NCBI GenBank assembly: GCA_029253585.1
Contig: JAQWZF010000021.1
Span: forward strand, 124,001-188,000
Origin: Gammaproteobacteria bacterium
GTDB lineage: Bacteria; Pseudomonadota; Gammaproteobacteria; Pseudomonadales; Pseudohongiellaceae
Reading direction: 5' to 3'
DNA: 64,000 bases
Positions 9,576 to 17,220 of this stretch are shown piece after piece (position 1 is the stretch's first letter; each line of letters begins with the position of its first letter). A model generated the notes under the pieces. It was not told the origin of the DNA and did no database searches. It worked only from the letters and a program-made list of their open reading frames with translations. A program made the translations under genes and the position numbers.

Positions 9576-10787
9576 TTAATGCGGGTGGGCAGCCAAATGC
9601 TGCGCCAACAGATCCTTGCCATAGTCATTGCCATTAGGCGTTCTAACAATGGTATGAATGTGATCTCGAGTTGGTGTGCCAGGTGCATTTATTTGAGTTG
9701 TGCCTACTGGGTTCTGATGATCAAACTCGATCAGAATTACGGGGCTGTGTATTCTATAATAAAAAACGGCGTCGTCTTCTGCGCTTCCAACCCAAGAAAA
9801 GTAAGTAGCTCCGATATGCTGACCTATCTCGTCCATGGTTATATCGGCATGAGGTTCGCGCATATTCGCTATATAAACTCGAATAAGATTCAATAACTGG
9901 GACTTCTGCGCGCTACTCAGCTCACTGCCACGTAAGCCTTCATAGTCAAGAGTAAGATTATCCTCGTTAGCCGCAGCCAGCTGGTTGTTGCGCGTCTTGT
10001 CCGGATCAATCGTAGCCACCGCCTGTTGACTGGCATCTAACGATTGCATGAAGGCAAGACCCTCATCTTGCTCATCCTGCATAATTCGATTCCCGGCGTA
10101 TTTGCCGTTCTGGGTAAAAACGGGCTCGCCGCCCCAGAATGCGGGCGTCATAACCACCTGATCACCCAGCACGAAAAAATTGATGACTAGATGATGGCCA
10201 TCCAACTGCCAGCCCCAGGGTTCCGTAGTCGAAGGCACTCCCATTACCGTAAAATAGTATTTCTCTTCGCCGTAGCGTATCGGCTCACCGTTTAGCTCAA
10301 AGAGGGATTGCTCGGTTTTCATTATGTCCTGCGTTTGCGCGATACCCTCAGCACTGAGCGAGGCGCGAAGCAGGCTCCATGCAGCCGTCTTCTGCTGTTC
10401 TGACATTTCCTCCAGGCTTACACCGTGACGCGAGAATATTCCAACGTCCACGTTCGACCAATTACGCCATTCGGGATCGTCGACTGCATATTGCGTGCGA
10501 CTAAGCTCGGCGTTGTTGAGAGTAGCGAGAAATGTTGAAGCGGCGGAAACGATCATTGCCGTGGACGCCCCGGTGGATTTCAACGGAAAGAGGTTGTCGA
10601 GAACACCTTCGGATGTAGCGACTCCACGAAACGGCTGCCCTATAGCATCGGCCAGAGAACGAGAGAATACGCGCTTGGTGTTTAAGAGTGCTTCCGGGTA
10701 ACCGCTGCCGGACTGCGAATAAACCTGACTAAATGAGACGAGTACGGCGATGAGTATTGCGCCGGTGCTGAGTAAAATTCTCTTCAT
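9576..10787 (-). CDS. Exported DUF3500 domain protein
   Basis: A 403-residue exported protein with a signal peptide (about residues 1-24). The body matches what I know of DUF3500: RHGVSLEEM near residues 118-126, a YYFTVMG strand, WGWQLDGHHLVINF near 192-205, and a histidine-rich C-terminal part with DHIHTIVR. The conserved His and Asp residues suggest a metal-dependent or hydrolytic role, but the biochemical function of the family is not established. It is the first gene of the operon with gamma-glutamyltransferase (22 bp downstream), lipoprotein and amidase. Upstream AGAGTGA may serve as ribosome-binding site. Confidence 0.82.
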   Translation of the reverse strand: MKRILLSTGAILIAVLVSFSQVYSQSGSGYPEALLNTKRVFSRSLADAIGQPFRGVATSEGVLDNLFPLKSTGASTAMIVSAASTFLATLNNAELSRTQYAVDDPEWRNWSNVDVGIFSRHGVSLEEMSEQQKTAAWSLLRASLSAEGIAQTQDIMKTEQSLFELNGEPIRYGEEKYYFTVMGVPSTTEPWGWQLDGHHLVINFFVLGDQVVMTPAFWGGEPVFTQNGKYAGNRIMQDEQDEGLAFMQSLDASQQAVATIDPDKTRNNQLAAANEDNLTLDYEGLRGSELSSAQKSQLLNLIRVYIANMREPHADITMDEIGQHIGATYFSWVGSAEDDAVFYYRIHSPVILIEFDHQNPVGTTQINAPGTPTRDHIHTIVRTPNGNDYGKDLLAQHLAAHPH

Positions 10788-10879
10788 AGGTCACTCTCTG
10801 CGGAGCCTGAATTGATGGACAATAGTGAGGCTACCTGCTCACAGAAGATGCTGCAAGCCGAGAATAGAGGGGTGTAACG

Positions 10880-12268
10880 CTATTCAGCCATAACCATGCG
10901 CAGGGCTTCCTCATCGCGCCAACGGCCTCCGCGAAGGCGACCGGCAAATACTACCGCAATTGCCAGGATCATCACGACGAAGGCCAGCCAGGACGCCTTC
11001 GGCCCCCATTCGAATACGCGAATAATAAGATACTGGGCTACCAGCATAATCCAATGCAGTGTAACCGAGGTGTACATGATCCAGCGCGTATCACCCGCCC
11101 CCCGCAAGACCCCACCGCAGACTTGAATGATTGCATCGGCCATCGCATAACTGGAAAGCCCCACCATCATGAAGCCGGCGAGCTCCAGTATCTCGGTAAA
11201 ATCACCCTCTGGCGGCGCGAACACCTCGACCAATGCAAAACGAAAAGTGATATAGATAAACGCCAACACGGCAGAATAGCTCAGACCCAGAACGAAGCCC
11301 GCCGTAATTGCCTCGTTTGCGCGCAGCATGTTCTGCGCACCCACGAAGCGGCCTATCATGCTGATCAGGCCGATATTCAAGCCAACCATGGGAACGAAAG
11401 AGAGTATGTCCCAGTTGAAAACTATCGCGGCCGATGCGCCCTCGACTATGCCATACCCCTGAAACATAAGCAGAAAGAGATTGAATGCGGCGACATTGAG
11501 AAAGAGTTCTAGGCCAGAGGGAAAACCAAGGCGAATGAAGCGCTTCAGAATCCCAACGTCTAACTTAAAAGAATCCATAACCTTGAATTTTTCTCGATGC
11601 TCCCTGCGAAAGTAACAAAAAAGAAAGAGAGAAAGGGCAAAGGCAGTAGCGATAATCGTTGATACCCCGGCACCCAGAATACCCAACTCGGGCAGCCCGA
11701 ATTTTCCAAAGACCATGGCATAACACAGCGGCACATTCAGAATCAGCCCACATAGATCGCAGATCATCACGAGTTTCGTTCTGCCTATACCCGCGAAATA
11801 GGAAGACAGACAGATCTTGGCCAGTGTAAACACAGTGCCTAGCATGAGTATCTTATAGTAGCTACGCTCCAATTCGACCTGCACCGGATCATGATCCATG
11901 CCCTCGAAGATACCGGCCACCAGAAGGGTAATAACTATGAGCAGAGGAACACTCATGATCACCATGATGAACCCCTGGCTTACCACCTTCGGACATTTTG
12001 CTATGTCGCCAGCCCCAAGATATTGCGCGGCTAGAGCATTCGCGTAAGAGAATAGTCCCGAAAAGAAACAGAAGGAGAAGAAGGCGGCCACACCGCCACC
12101 CAAGGCTGCCGCCATGTGAATAGGATCAATCTGCGACATAAAATAGCGATCGGTGAATATCATCACCGCGAACGTGCCCTGAGAAACGATCATGGGGATC
12201 GCTATCCTCATCAGCTCAAGCATTGTTTCTTTATTGAAGTGTAGACGTTGCAGCAAAATAATACTCAC
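10880..12268 (-). CDS. MATE family efflux transporter
   Basis: A 462-residue polytopic membrane protein with about twelve predicted helices in two homologous halves, the MATE architecture. The N-terminal half opens ELMRIAIPMIVSQ, the usual first helix, and the second half repeats the pattern near RLGFPSGLELFLN. MATE proteins expel cationic drugs or metabolites using a sodium or proton gradient; the substrate is unknown. The listed start is a GTG at 12268 without a clear Shine-Dalgarno; an ATG at 12223 is an alternative and would remove 15 residues before helix 1. It is transcribed away from the DUF411 gene across a 283-bp divergent spacer. Confidence 0.88.
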   Translation of the reverse strand: MSIILLQRLHFNKETMLELMRIAIPMIVSQGTFAVMIFTDRYFMSQIDPIHMAAALGGGVAAFFSFCFFSGLFSYANALAAQYLGAGDIAKCPKVVSQGFIMVIMSVPLLIVITLLVAGIFEGMDHDPVQVELERSYYKILMLGTVFTLAKICLSSYFAGIGRTKLVMICDLCGLILNVPLCYAMVFGKFGLPELGILGAGVSTIIATAFALSLFLFCYFRREHREKFKVMDSFKLDVGILKRFIRLGFPSGLELFLNVAAFNLFLLMFQGYGIVEGASAAIVFNWDILSFVPMVGLNIGLISMIGRFVGAQNMLRANEAITAGFVLGLSYSAVLAFIYITFRFALVEVFAPPEGDFTEILELAGFMMVGLSSYAMADAIIQVCGGVLRGAGDTRWIMYTSVTLHWIMLVAQYLIIRVFEWGPKASWLAFVVMILAIAVVFAGRLRGGRWRDEEALRMVMAE

Positions 12269-12551
12269 GGCTTAGATTGAAAATCGCCAGGGATTTATTA
12301 ATAGGTGTAAGTTGAGACGTTAAAGCCAGCGACGCTCTAAATGTCGGATAAAAACCTGGAAGAGAGTCTTTCAGATAACGCTATTCGGGCACCCAAGACG
12401 GCGAGCATGGTACGTGATTGGCCAATCCAAGACAACCGAAGACAGATGAAGGGACAATGGCAGAAATCTGCCCCTGTATGCTATCTTTACACTATCGTCG
12501 ACTAAGCCTGACCAGTCGCAAACCATCATGTCAGAAGGCAAGGAGCCTACA

Positions 12552-13052
12552 ATGAAGTCACTACTTACCGTCAGCCGCTTGAGTCTAGCCTTTGCATTTG
12601 CCTTGGGTCTGGGACTAAGCTCTATGGAGAGCGCATCTGCCCAGTCGCTCGATGACATCACTCTCAATGTCTACAAGGAAGAAACTTGCGGCTGCTGTGT
12701 CGGATGGATAGCACACATGGATGATCGCGGTTTCGAATCTACCGTGTTTCACCCACAGGATCTTTACGCGGTAAAAGACGAACTGGGCGTGCTGCCTAAA
12801 TGGCAATCTTGCCACACCGCCGTATCTAAAGAGGGTTATTTATTTGAAGGCCATATACCGGCTAAATTCATCAGCCAATTCCTAGCGTCGCCACCAGAAA
12901 ACGCACTGGGACTGGCAGTGCCAGGCATGCCCATGGGCAGCCCCGGCATGGAAATCGGAAACCGCTTCAATAGTTACGATGTGATACTAATGAAGAAAGA
13001 TGGCAGCTCAGAAGTCTACGCCACGATTAAAAATCAAGCCGAGCAGTATTAA
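12552..13052 (+). CDS. Exported DUF411 metal-binding-like protein
   Basis: A 166-residue exported protein. The ATG at 12552 has AAGGAG upstream and gives a signal peptide ending near Ala-Ser-Ala-Gln; an upstream ATG at 12528 has no such support. The mature part starts LNVYKEETCGCCVGW, the hallmark Cys-Gly-Cys-Cys of DUF411, followed by WQSCHTA, VSKEGYLFEGHIP and a VPGMPMGSPGME segment. DUF411 proteins are often found near copper-resistance genes and are thought to bind metal, but no copper gene is visible next to this one. It stands alone between the divergent MATE gene and the convergent GMC dehydrogenase. Confidence 0.88.
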   Translation: MKSLLTVSRLSLAFAFALGLGLSSMESASAQSLDDITLNVYKEETCGCCVGWIAHMDDRGFESTVFHPQDLYAVKDELGVLPKWQSCHTAVSKEGYLFEGHIPAKFISQFLASPPENALGLAVPGMPMGSPGMEIGNRFNSYDVILMKKDGSSEVYATIKNQAEQY

Positions 13053-13091
13053 ATCTGTTCGACTTGCCGAGGCAGGTGGTAATTTACAACC

Positions 13092-14765
13092 TTAAATTTC
13101 ACCTCGTCTGGCAGACTGAATGATATTGTCTGCGGCACGAAACGCCAGTGCCATTATCGTCATAGTGGGCTGGCCGCGCCCTGAGGTTACCAGACTGCTG
13201 CCATCAACCATGAAAAGATTCTCAACATCGTGAGATCGATTAAATTTATCCACCACCGATGAGCTTGGGTCATTGCCCATGCGGCAAGTCCCTAGCAAAT
13301 GCACATTGCCATCCTGTCCGTTCTCGGGATAATACCCAGCAGTCTTGGCCGCACCCGCGGCATCCAACAACTCCAAACTCTTTTCATAGAAGAACTTCAT
13401 GGTGGCAATGTCGTCAGGATGATCCTTGTAGGTAGTCCGCATCGCAGGCCGCCCCCACTTGTCCTGCACATCCGGGTCCAGGGTTACCGTATTGGTGGCT
13501 AATGGCAGCGAGGTGGTGTGGCCATCGAATGCCGCGGTATGGGTAAACTCTTTCTCTAGATTTCTCTTGTATTCGCTACCCCAGCTAGGGCCACCCAATA
13601 CACCACCTGACAGTGCCATCTCCATGGGTTTGCCGGCGCTGAAGTGGCGCGCGTCGATGCCGCCTCCGCCATAGAAGCCTAGACTCGGGTCGAGCTCATA
13701 GAAATCATGCATTACCCGCGTCGCAGGCACACTCTTATAGGCATTGACGGGCTCATCAAAAAGACCGACAGCGGAAGAGTAGCCATTGAACATGAGGTTC
13801 GTTCCAACGACGCCGCTGGAGTTCGCCAGGCCGTCGGGATGCTGACTCGAAGCCGACGCGAGCAGCAGTCTTGGCGTCTCGGCGCCATTCGCACAGAGCA
13901 CGACAGCCTTCGCGCGCTGCGCCTGCTCCGTGCCATCCTCTTCCCAGTAGAGCACTTCATTTGCACGCCCGCTCTCGTCGGTGTTAACTCGCGATACGGT
14001 GCAACCGGTGCGCAGCTCACAATTACCCGAAGCTAGCGCCAGAGGAATCATGGAAGCCATCGAGGACGATTTCGCATTCACCTCACAGCCATAGCCATTG
14101 CAGAAGCCACAGTGGATACAACCAGGGCGCCCGTTATGTGGTTGCGACAAAATCGCAACCGGGGCCGGATATGGCGTATAGCCCATCTGCTTTGCGGCGC
14201 GCTCCAGAAGCACATCCGACGACTTAACCGGCAAGGGCGGACAAGGGTAATCTCTTGAGCGGGGTGGATCCCAGGGGCCGGCCAAGCCTGACACACCCAC
14301 CTCCCAGTCGACCTTGGTGTAGTAAGGCTCCAGGTCGTCATAGGTGATTGGCCAATCCGCAAAATTGGTGCCGGCGATCGGGCCACGAACACTCGCCTCA
14401 ATAAAATCGATGGGCCTAAAGCGCCAAAAGTTACCGGAGAAATGCACGCTGCTTCCTCCTACATTGTGTGCATAACCAAGCACACTCTCGCGGGTCTCTG
14501 CTGCGTCGTTCACCGTCTTGCGAAACGTCTGCGGATGCCCCTTACGCGCACCCCAGGTTAGGTCGTTATTTACATCGTAACCCCATTCATCATGCTTGAA
14601 GTCAGCCGCCTGCAGGTGGGGGCCCTGCTCCAAAACAACGACCGAGAACCCTGCAACAGAGAGCTCCTTGGCCATGACGCCGCCGGCGGCGCCGGAACCT
14701 ACGATTACGAAGTCTACTTCTTCACGAGTTGGATAGCTGGGCTGGGTAGTATTTGCTTGCGCCAT
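13092..14765 (-). CDS. GMC-family FAD-dependent dehydrogenase, large subunit
   Basis: A 557-residue flavoprotein. The FAD-binding motif VIVGSGAAGGVMA is at about residues 20-32, with the acidic end of strand 2 in VVLEQGP. The C-terminal GMC_oxred_C part has HLLGTCRMG and a VDGSSLVTSGRGQPTMTIMALA tail carrying the second FAD contact. Gluconate, glucose and sorbitol FAD dehydrogenases of this group form a complex with a small Tat-exported subunit and usually a multihaem cytochrome. The small-subunit gene lies 2 bp upstream, so a complex exported through its partner's Tat signal is expected, since this protein itself has no signal peptide. No cytochrome gene follows. Substrate unknown. Confidence 0.88.
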   Translation of the reverse strand: MAQANTTQPSYPTREEVDFVIVGSGAAGGVMAKELSVAGFSVVVLEQGPHLQAADFKHDEWGYDVNNDLTWGARKGHPQTFRKTVNDAAETRESVLGYAHNVGGSSVHFSGNFWRFRPIDFIEASVRGPIAGTNFADWPITYDDLEPYYTKVDWEVGVSGLAGPWDPPRSRDYPCPPLPVKSSDVLLERAAKQMGYTPYPAPVAILSQPHNGRPGCIHCGFCNGYGCEVNAKSSSMASMIPLALASGNCELRTGCTVSRVNTDESGRANEVLYWEEDGTEQAQRAKAVVLCANGAETPRLLLASASSQHPDGLANSSGVVGTNLMFNGYSSAVGLFDEPVNAYKSVPATRVMHDFYELDPSLGFYGGGGIDARHFSAGKPMEMALSGGVLGGPSWGSEYKRNLEKEFTHTAAFDGHTTSLPLATNTVTLDPDVQDKWGRPAMRTTYKDHPDDIATMKFFYEKSLELLDAAGAAKTAGYYPENGQDGNVHLLGTCRMGNDPSSSVVDKFNRSHDVENLFMVDGSSLVTSGRGQPTMTIMALAFRAADNIIQSARRGEI

Positions 14766-14767
14766 AT

Positions 14768-15349
14768 CTATTCACCCCTCTCAGCGTAGTCTGCATCATA
14801 GGAACCATAGGGTGGCTGCCAGGCATGCCTGTCTTCAAAGCCGATGAGCTGATAACCAATCTTGTCGCGGTTGCCTCCGTACTCGGGCAGGGAAAACATG
14901 CCAGCAATAGTGAGAAAGCGAATAGTACCGAAGAATGGCGACTCTTCAATCTCTCTTAACAACTGATCCTGTTGCTCAGGCTCAAGCTCGTGAAAGTAGG
15001 AAGTATTGAAACTACGCGCTCCTGCGACTTGCAGCTCACGCATTCCCTGACGAAGGATTTCATGTTCAGCCTCTCTATCGTCTGCTAGCACATTGTCGAT
15101 AAAGTAGATGACACCAGCCTCTGTAGCACCGGGGGTTTCATCAGTCGGAATAATTCGCGCGGCAATCGCGCGAAACTCCTGCGCCTCTTCTTCGCTGAGC
15201 ACAGAAAATTCTTCCTTATTCATCTGCGCTTGCTGTGAACGCTCACAGGAAACGAGTATGGCCGGCAGGCTTAACAAGATGATTGAGTTGCGCGCTGTAC
15301 CAGTTGCTGATCTCAAGAATGCGCGACGAGAAAATTGCTGATCTACCAC
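14768..15349 (-). CDS. Gluconate 2-dehydrogenase subunit 3 family protein (Tat-type small subunit)
   Basis: A 193-residue protein. The start is taken as the GTG at 15349, which has GGGGGA 6 nt upstream; a TTG at 15382 would add 11 residues and lacks a ribosome-binding site. It begins VVDQQFSRRAFLRSATG, a twin-arginine signal, followed by the FRAIAARIIPTDETPGA motif typical of subunit 3 of membrane FAD dehydrogenases. In known systems this subunit carries the flavoprotein through the Tat pathway. It is translationally close to the GMC gene, with a 2-bp gap. A Cys in the signal region, at LPAILVSCERS, could also be a lipidation site. Confidence 0.87.
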   Translation of the reverse strand: MVDQQFSRRAFLRSATGTARNSIILLSLPAILVSCERSQQAQMNKEEFSVLSEEEAQEFRAIAARIIPTDETPGATEAGVIYFIDNVLADDREAEHEILRQGMRELQVAGARSFNTSYFHELEPEQQDQLLREIEESPFFGTIRFLTIAGMFSLPEYGGNRDKIGYQLIGFEDRHAWQPPYGSYDADYAERGE

Positions 15350-15831
15350 TGTTGTTCCCCCGTTAAAATCTTTCAGTTGCAACCTGAATTCACGGCGCAG
15401 GCTTTCTAGCTGCAGTGCTGCTTCAGGGCCGCAAGGACTGCGAATAGTCTAGCACAGGAGAACATCGATAGAACCATCCCACTAGGCTGCAGACCTTTTT
15501 AATCAGAGCGTGTTCAGCAATAGAGCACTCGATAATGCCAAGAGAGAGAGGCATAACCTTCGATGGGGAACTCGAGAACGATGCACCTGGCAGTGATTTT
15601 TCCGCAGAAGAGCAGACGAGTTAACGTCAGGTTTGCTAACTAGGAGCCCCCTGCAGATAAAGACGAAAAGCCGTTAGCCGTTAGCCGTTAGCCGTTAGCG
15701 AGCCTCACTCATCCGAGCGCGCTTACAGACACTTTTTACGGGGGCTTCCTTTCTTATCGATAGCTAGACGTTTTATCTAGCTGCAAGTAAATGCAGCGAA
15801 ACAAAACCCTAGCCTGTATAACATAATGACC
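15350..15831 (-). other. 482-bp intergenic region with leader and a heptamer repeat
   Basis: No convincing gene is seen on either strand. The part next to 15349 must hold the promoter and leader of the subunit 3/GMC operon, and the far end borders the stop of the haem-protein gene. The only distinct structure is a perfect four-copy 7-bp tandem repeat at 15671-15698, listed separately. No T-tract hairpin was found after the haem-protein gene. Confidence 0.5.
15671..15698. repeat. Tandem repeat, 4 copies of a 7-bp unit (CCGTTAG)
   Basis: Four perfect head-to-tail copies of CCGTTAG lie in the spacer between the haem-protein gene and the GMC operon leader. The unit has no dyad symmetry and no spacers, so it is not a CRISPR. 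Perfect short tandem arrays can vary in copy number by slippage and could alter promoter spacing. Confidence 0.9.
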
Positions 15832-16791
15832 CTAATCGGAACCGCTGCCATTATTGGTAATTTCAGCTAACGCACTCGCTATAAAACTGCTCCAATCTGC
15901 GAGCCCAGCACTGCCCGGTGCTAGCTGCACACCCCCACCATGGGCCACGGTTCCCTGAGGTTTGGAAACGATTAAAGAATCACCGTTAGGCGCACTCTGA
16001 ATATAGTTCAATAACGTGTTGTAATTTGACTGCTGATAACCTTCCGCGCTGCTACCAACAAAAAGCATTGCGCTGCTGGAGGCGGCGCCGCCACCGATAT
16101 GACAAACAACACACCGCGACTGCACGATAGGCTGCGAAATGTTCGACAGATAGAAAGTGAGGCTTGCCAGAACAGGCTCTGGCGCAGGAGTTGGCTCTGG
16201 CGTTGGCTCTGGCACAGGTGCGACAACCTCAGCCTCGATCGCTACGGTCAAGGGAACGCCACTGTAGTATAGCTCGCCAGAAACGGCTGTCGTATCGTAG
16301 GCCAGAAAGATACTTAATGTTGCGCCAGCCAGCCCCGCTGGTCCGAAGGCAACATTCTCCAGGATCGTGATGGGCTCGCTAGCCTGCAGGGTTCTGCCGG
16401 GCAGGGTCGCCTGCAGATTCTCCAGAGTCTGATCCCAAATAACATACTCGCCCGATTCGAGACGCATAAAGATATCTTCGCCCAGCTGAATCAACAGGTA
16501 GATATTGCCCACCGTATTGACATGGCCGCTCTCAACCTGAACCTCGGTAAAGATGTCCAGTGGCTGCTCGCCGGAGAAGCTCGAAGCGAAGCTATTACTA
16601 CTGTCAGCCGTTGCGCCTCCAAAGAATTTTGCGGTGGTCGCTACCCCTGAGCCTGTAGAGGGGCTGCCCAACTCTGGCAGTTGTGCCACAGCTAGGCTGG
16701 AAAACAATCCTAGGCAGGAAAATAGCAGACTAGACGCCATCACTTTCCCCCAGTACCGTGTCAATCTCATTCCTTTGTCTTGCATAATCAT
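15832..16791 (-). CDS. Secreted protein with C-terminal mono-haem (CxxCH) domain
   Basis: About 319 residues when started at the ATG at 16791, which has GGA 8-9 nt upstream; the longer frame opens with a TTG at 16806. A signal peptide ends at Ala-Val-Ala-Gln. Three parts are visible: an N-terminal beta-rich domain without known motifs, a Pro-Glu-Thr linker (PEPTPEPTPAPEP), and a C-terminal domain with CVVCH as a covalent haem-binding motif followed by conserved Gly and Ser residues and a distal Met-containing segment (SSAMLFVG). The C-terminal part resembles small cytochrome-like domains found in secreted proteins. It may serve electron transfer, possibly for the neighbouring GMC dehydrogenase, but that link is inference. 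The N-terminal domain is not recognised. Confidence 0.7.
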   Translation of the reverse strand: MIMQDKGMRLTRYWGKVMASSLLFSCLGLFSSLAVAQLPELGSPSTGSGVATTAKFFGGATADSSNSFASSFSGEQPLDIFTEVQVESGHVNTVGNIYLLIQLGEDIFMRLESGEYVIWDQTLENLQATLPGRTLQASEPITILENVAFGPAGLAGATLSIFLAYDTTAVSGELYYSGVPLTVAIEAEVVAPVPEPTPEPTPAPEPVLASLTFYLSNISQPIVQSRCVVCHIGGGAASSSAMLFVGSSAEGYQQSNYNTLLNYIQSAPNGDSLIVSKPQGTVAHGGGVQLAPGSAGLADWSSFIASALAEITNNGSGSD

Positions 16792-17220
16792 ATTTTTTAT
16801 TTCCAAGTATTAACGACGAACCAATTAAACCATATTCAGTAAATCTAACTACTAAATGGAACACAATTTAAAATACGCATACAGTCTCAAAAGACCGCAG
16901 TTGCCTTGTTATTGCTTGCAAGACGTATCGCCTGACTGCACGTTTCTGCCCCTGTCGTAATGCCCTTGATCGATATAACGCGGCAGACCGATAAGGGTTT
17001 ATCTAGGCCCCTCATTTACATTGCTGTCTGGCTCGCCTTGGGCAGAATCCACTCCTCATCCGGCCTAGAATCATTGCCCTGGAATAATCCACCACTATCA
17101 CCCGCTTACCTGCGACGGATGAGTGGAGCAAACCTAAATGAGAACTAAAACTATTTGATAATGATTATCATTTAGAATAGAATTCTCGTCTCTAAGAATT
17201 CGCAACAACCAGGCACGCTA
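16792..17220. other. 429-bp divergent intergenic region
   Basis: It separates the minus-strand haem-protein gene from the plus-strand TonB receptor and should contain both promoters. A Fur-type operator (17157-17175) lies near the receptor. The rest is AT-richer than the genes, with no ORF that looks coded; the short frame at 16960-17148 has no family resemblance. Confidence 0.5.
17157..17175 (+). promoter_or_regulatory. Fur box upstream of the TonB receptor
   Basis: The 19-bp stretch GATAATGATTATCATTTAG matches the classical Fur consensus (GATAATGATAATCATTATC) at 15 of 19 positions and contains a 15-bp inverted repeat. It ends 45 bp before the ATG of the receptor, a position suited to block transcription when iron is sufficient. 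Confidence 0.85.

Noticed and set aside
12371..12667. 98-residue minus-strand frame upstream of the MATE gene
   Set aside because: It overlaps the DUF411 signal-peptide region antisense and has no recognisable features.
15671..15698. CRISPR-like repeat array
   Set aside because: The 7-bp units are contiguous, without spacers, and no cas gene is near.
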